Assembly: GCA_036346225.1 (NCBI GenBank)
Contig: JARFIW010000003.1
Coordinates: 2,350,501-2,414,500 of the forward strand
Direction of reading: 5' to 3'
DNA: 64,000 nucleotides
Source: Platerodrilus igneus
Lineage: Eukaryota; Arthropoda; Insecta; Coleoptera; Lycidae
Of the stretch, positions 60,546 through 64,000 are shown piece after piece; position 1 is the first letter of the stretch; each line of letters begins with the position of its first letter. Made by a program: the position numbers and the translations under genes. The notes under the pieces are model-generated. The model did no database searches. It saw only the letters and a list, made by a program, of their open reading frames with translations, and was not told the DNA's origin.

Positions 60546-60946
60546 CCCAAATCACTAATTTTTGCTCATCTTCCATCTTTAAAACCCTTTTTTTCGCTAC
60601 CCAAGACATATGCCTTAGCCAACCATCTCCCAAGAAATCTAAAACCGCCGTGTCCCGCGAATACCACGTGGAGATAACACGTATACTCTGTCAACCAGGA
60701 TAGAAGCCGGAAGGATTTGGAAGGTGGGAGAAGAACTTAAAAATTATGGAATCTTAAAACTAATATATACAATAGATTTACAAAATCCATACAAATATAA
60801 ACAACTATCTTATATCTTTACACCCCATGCGTAGATTGTTGTACTATTAGGAATGATGTACCTTTGTCATCTTCCTCGATAAACTAATTTTATTAATAAA
60901 CTGCGTATGCAAATCGTATTCTTTACTCCGGATACATACGCAGGCA

Positions 60947-61013
60947 AGTACTCGATACCATCCAAATAAAAATTGGATGCTTGGTGACTGTTAACATCCG
61001 CTTCCCTCGTGTA
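60947..61013. repeat. Non-coding repeat R1, copy 1
   Basis: See the copy at 59,330. It lies about 340 bp beyond the stop of the rep-like gene. Confidence 0.55.
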
Positions 61014-61027
61014 CGCCCAGACACATC

Positions 61028-61112
61028 CCAGCCCATGAGTACCCCTGCGCATGCACACCCCTGCCCATGCGCACCCCTGCGCGTACGCACCCCTGCCCAT
61101 GCGCACCCCTCT
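61028..61112. repeat. 16-bp minisatellite
   Basis: About five units of gcccatgcgcacccct or close variants. It adjoins repeat R1. The ORFs through it are artefacts. Confidence 0.85.
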
Positions 61113-61350
61113 CTGTGCGAGTGCTATTTCGGGGTAACGTCACAGCCTTTTATAAATAAAGAACAATGTTATATACTATTATAAAATGTTTATTCTGACA
61201 TTATACATAACAAATTTAAAAATATTTAATGCCAAGCATGGAGTCATTTAAACTTAATTTTAATACAAAGTTATACACAGAAGACAGTCCTTTCTTTATG
61301 TTTGTTTGCAGTGGTTTTAATTTTATCTAATTTTATTCGCAGCTTAAAAT

Positions 61351-63594
61351 TTAAATCAACACCAAGTCTTCTATCTCCTTTTCTAACCAATAGTTTGATA
61401 CATAAAGACCGTCTAGGTTTTCGAATTGTAAAATGTACCGAAGTTTGCCTCTATATTTAAAGTCTTTGATTCCGCCGACAACCAGATCCATTCCTTCGTG
61501 TAATTCTTGCAGCTTGTGACAATCTTTTAATCGCAGCTTTCCACTATATCCTGCATACGTATCTTGTTAGCTTGATCGACTTCTTCTTGTCGGTATTGGA
61601 GAAATCCTTTTCTCCCACACACCGTTGCTAGTTGCATATCCACCACTTTTGGGAATATATGGTTGTTATAGGTTGTAAGACCCTCGGTTTTAAATGATCC
61701 GAAAGGTTCTTTACTAGGCAAATATACAATGTTTAGCGGAACCCCTTTGCGTGTGGTGTACGCCAAGGTTACGAAACCCGCATTCCTTAGTTCGTCTTTG
61801 TTATCTGCCATTTTGATAAATACGTTTTTAGAATAACCTTTTAAAAAGTATACGGATTTAGTACCATCCTTTTCCGCATGAACGCCTACATAACTAAAGA
61901 GTCTTTCTTACTAACCGCAAATGCATACAGCTTGTACAACCCGGATGTATCTAAGTCAGTCCATCGACACATAAAATAATCTTTTAATTCTTCCTCATTT
62001 TCTCTAATAAGATGTTCTTTGTCTAACTCATCTTTGTATTGTTCGCGTATTGTCGCAGTGTTTTCCATGTAGTCCATTTTCGCCTTTTTGCATCCATTTC
62101 CTCTAATTCCAGTTGTCTTTTCCTTCCACTTACAGCGTATGGCATGCATAATGGGACAATTTCCTTTAGCGTAAACGGATAGAGTTTACTACCAATATTT
62201 GCGCGTTGTCGTACAACCTCTGGGCGAATGTTAGGTGTATTTATCAATCCCAATTCCGAAATGACTATTTCTTTTGGAATTGTAGAATATGGTGTTGCAG
62301 ATTGTGTAAAATATGTACTACCTGCTTTAATGTAGCACTTGTGTAAGATTTTTATTTTATCTTGGCTGTCTTCCTCCTCTACTATCTCCAAATAATTTAC
62401 GGGTAAATAGTTAAAACTAAAAGCTGAAAGCATATACTTTATCAATGTTTCCCTTTCTTTTGGTTTTCGGACAACAATTTGCAAGCCCGTCAATTTCTTT
62501 GTATTACCATTCCCCCAATACACGTACTGTAGCAGGTTATTATACACTAAACAGCAGCTATTTTGTAGCTTGTCCGATAGCTTACTCCACATTTTGGCAA
62601 GTGGTACCGAGTACATTGGCGCCTTTAGGAAGTATAACACTATCTTCCAATAACGTTAAACAGTCTTTTAAGGGTTATACACCCGTTCCGCACTGACATA
62701 GCTTCCAATTGCACAATTGTATATTGTCGCTTCCAATCGCGTAATACCATGTTCTTTAACCAAAGTAGACGCAAATGTTTCCCTTAAACGTACATCTGGA
62801 CAACGTAAAAATCTAGTATATGATTGCCAAGTTGTTTATTAACACCAGGACTTGTTATCTGACACACAAATTTGTTGTATATCTTAATTCTTGCATTGGT
62901 TGTTAGCCATGTTAAACAATCAGTTCCTACAGTTTTATCGTTGTCAACTATAATATTACACTTTTCTTCGTATTCGCCCTTATAGCAAAAGTTATGGTTT
63001 GTAGTTAAATAATTACACATCTCCATCTTGCTAAATATACCCGCAAAATCTTGGGTTACATCCATGTCAAACTCCAATAAAGTTTCCAACTTAACATCTG
63101 CTAGTTCCACTTTGTATGGAACACATATAGGATTTTGGAATTTTTTATTAATGCATTCGAGGTCTTCTTTTCCGATAATTTCTTTTACTCTCTGACCCAT
63201 CTTGTTAGTGCTTTCCAGAGAAAACGGGAGCTTAGCTTTAACACCATGCCTAGCGGAAACAAATCGCTCAAACTTTCTTCGTAAATAGCTGTTAAATGCA
63301 CCACAAATTTCTTTTTTAGGATAAACATCCTTTTGCTTGCAGATGTTTGCTCGGCGTCAGAAAAGTCTAAATTTTAACCAACATTATATTGTCACAAAAT
63401 GGTTCTGTAATTGGTGTGTGTAGTCCACCAGTCAGCATCTGTTAGCCTTCGACATAACAAATATTACCAATATCTGTTACCAGATTATTGTTGCACATAT
63501 TTTCTGTCAACAGCCATAATCCAAATCGCTCATTTGTCGGTTTCACTTTATTCCCAAGAAGTTTAGAAACGTTAATCACCTTGGAGACGCTCAT
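61351..63594 (-). pseudogene. Large rep-like gene of an unnamed mobile element, frameshifted
   Basis: Minus-strand gene from ATG 63,594 to stop 61,351 (about 745 codons' worth), readable in pieces with breaks near 63,450, 63,350, 62,800, 62,660, 62,080, 61,900 and 61,545. N-terminus: MSVSKVINVSKLLGNKV. Central domain (63,330-62,700): TVGTDCLTWL, RIKIYNKFVCQ, GNHILDF, then CPDVRLRETF and HGITRLEATIYN. Next (62,640-62,130): MWSKLSDKLQNSCCLVYNN, LQYVYWGNGNTKKLTG and LSAFSFNYLPVNYLEI, then a basic/acidic helical segment. C-terminal part (61,811-61,351): GFVTLAYTTRKGVPL and YRGKLRYILQFENLDG, the last looking like a small beta-rich domain. The Y-N-K tyrosine followed by T-R-x-E recalls rolling-circle initiators of the Rep/RstA class. 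I see no HUH motif, so this is a hypothesis. A second scrap at 60.2 kb shows the gene is repeated. Confidence 0.55.
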
Positions 63595-64000
63595 GTTTAC
63601 CGTTCTAGCTACTATCGAATACTAAATTGAATACGAAAAAATTGTTCTCTTATGTATTCTACAGAGTGGGGACGTATATTGCCGAAGATAGTCGAATATG
63701 TTGTTATCCGACCTAAGCCGACAGGGATGCGCATCGACATATATCCGGATATATGTAGGATGTTAAGTTAGGTGAAATTGCCCATAGGAATATGACCATA
63801 AGATCATACTCATGACATAGACCACATGACCATATGACCACATGACCATATGACCAATGACCTGACATGACCATATGACCTAATTGCTTTTTAATGAGTT
63901 TTCTCATTAAAACCCATTAACACTAATTGCTTTTAATGAGTTTTCTATTAAAAACCAAGTGTGGACCTAGGTTAGATAAAAGAAAAATTAATAGGTTGGT
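63595..64000. other. Rep-like element upstream region; short tandem repeats
   Basis: Contains attgccgaagatagtcgaat (63,689-63,708, also at 59.18 kb). Then come about six imperfect units of atgaccatatgaccac (63,795-63,880) and a 36-bp near-duplicate ctaattgctttttaatgagt (63,880 and 63,923). No gene is recognised. The element boundary is not resolved. Confidence 0.45.

Noticed and set aside
60867..61184. ORFs through the 61-kb minisatellite
   Set aside because: The repetitive G/C/A-rich peptide is a by-product of the 16-bp units.

Overview
This is nuclear DNA from an insect, most likely a beetle. The window is AT-rich, the protein-coding genes are split by very short introns (44-65 bp is common), a core promoter has TATA plus TCAGT spacing, and the transposon mix is typical of arthropods. 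There are no bacterial features. Most of the sequence is decayed mobile DNA, and only a few host genes are visible.

Host genes. (1) One orphan spliced exon lies on the minus strand at 6,382-6,624. (2) OSTC, an oligosaccharyltransferase subunit, is at 14,482-15,041 on the plus strand. It has three exons and one single-base deletion in a T-run. (3) CIB1, calcium and integrin-binding protein, is at 39,402-40,999 on the minus strand. It has five exons and is complete (184 residues), with an arginine at the EF-hand-4 glycine. (4) An unrecognised gene ends at 46,152 on the plus strand. (5) Only 101 bp further on, an adenylate-kinase-like gene starts at 46,254; its P-loop lysine is replaced by arginine. 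(6) An isolated TATA/initiator promoter with a non-coding first exon is at 56,352-56,546. A U6 snRNA-like sequence at 48,126-48,233 is probably a pseudogene.

Mobile DNA, left to right: a long inverted repeat at the left edge (11-728); a BEL/Pao gag remnant (about 1.1-1.7 kb); a dispersed repeat family probably belonging to Penelope-like elements (3.5, 21.3-22.9 and 35.4 kb) and a Penelope-type reverse transcriptase scrap (7.3-7.6 kb); a 660-bp fold-back element (4.55-5.2 kb); a nested inverted-repeat structure (12.6-14.1 kb); a decayed piggyBac (15.5-17.4 kb); an endonuclease-type LINE split by a 1.3-kb insert (18.0-21.2 kb) and further scraps of that family; a giant inverted repeat (21.3-22.9 kb); several tRNA-derived SINEs; a mariner-like remnant (25.6-26.8 kb); a CR1/jockey-type LINE with its 5' part inverted (28.2-31.8 kb); a hAT element inside that LINE (31,843-34,920); and a complete Merlin element (35,765-39,320) carrying an 89-bp minisatellite and ending 82 bp from the CIB1 stop codon.

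The most novel-looking part is 57.1-63.9 kb. It holds a large, broken minus-strand gene (61,351-63,594) with a tyrosine motif (KIYNK) followed by an arginine/glutamate motif (TRLE), an arrangement that recalls rolling-circle replication initiators. It also holds a second, more decayed scrap of the same gene, shared non-coding repeats, and a zinc-finger ORF (57,871-58,646) whose C-terminus looks like the region before a Polinton-type DNA polymerase. Together they suggest a poorly described replicative transposon or virus-derived element. All copies seen here are damaged.

Assignments rest on motif recognition by eye. No database search was possible.
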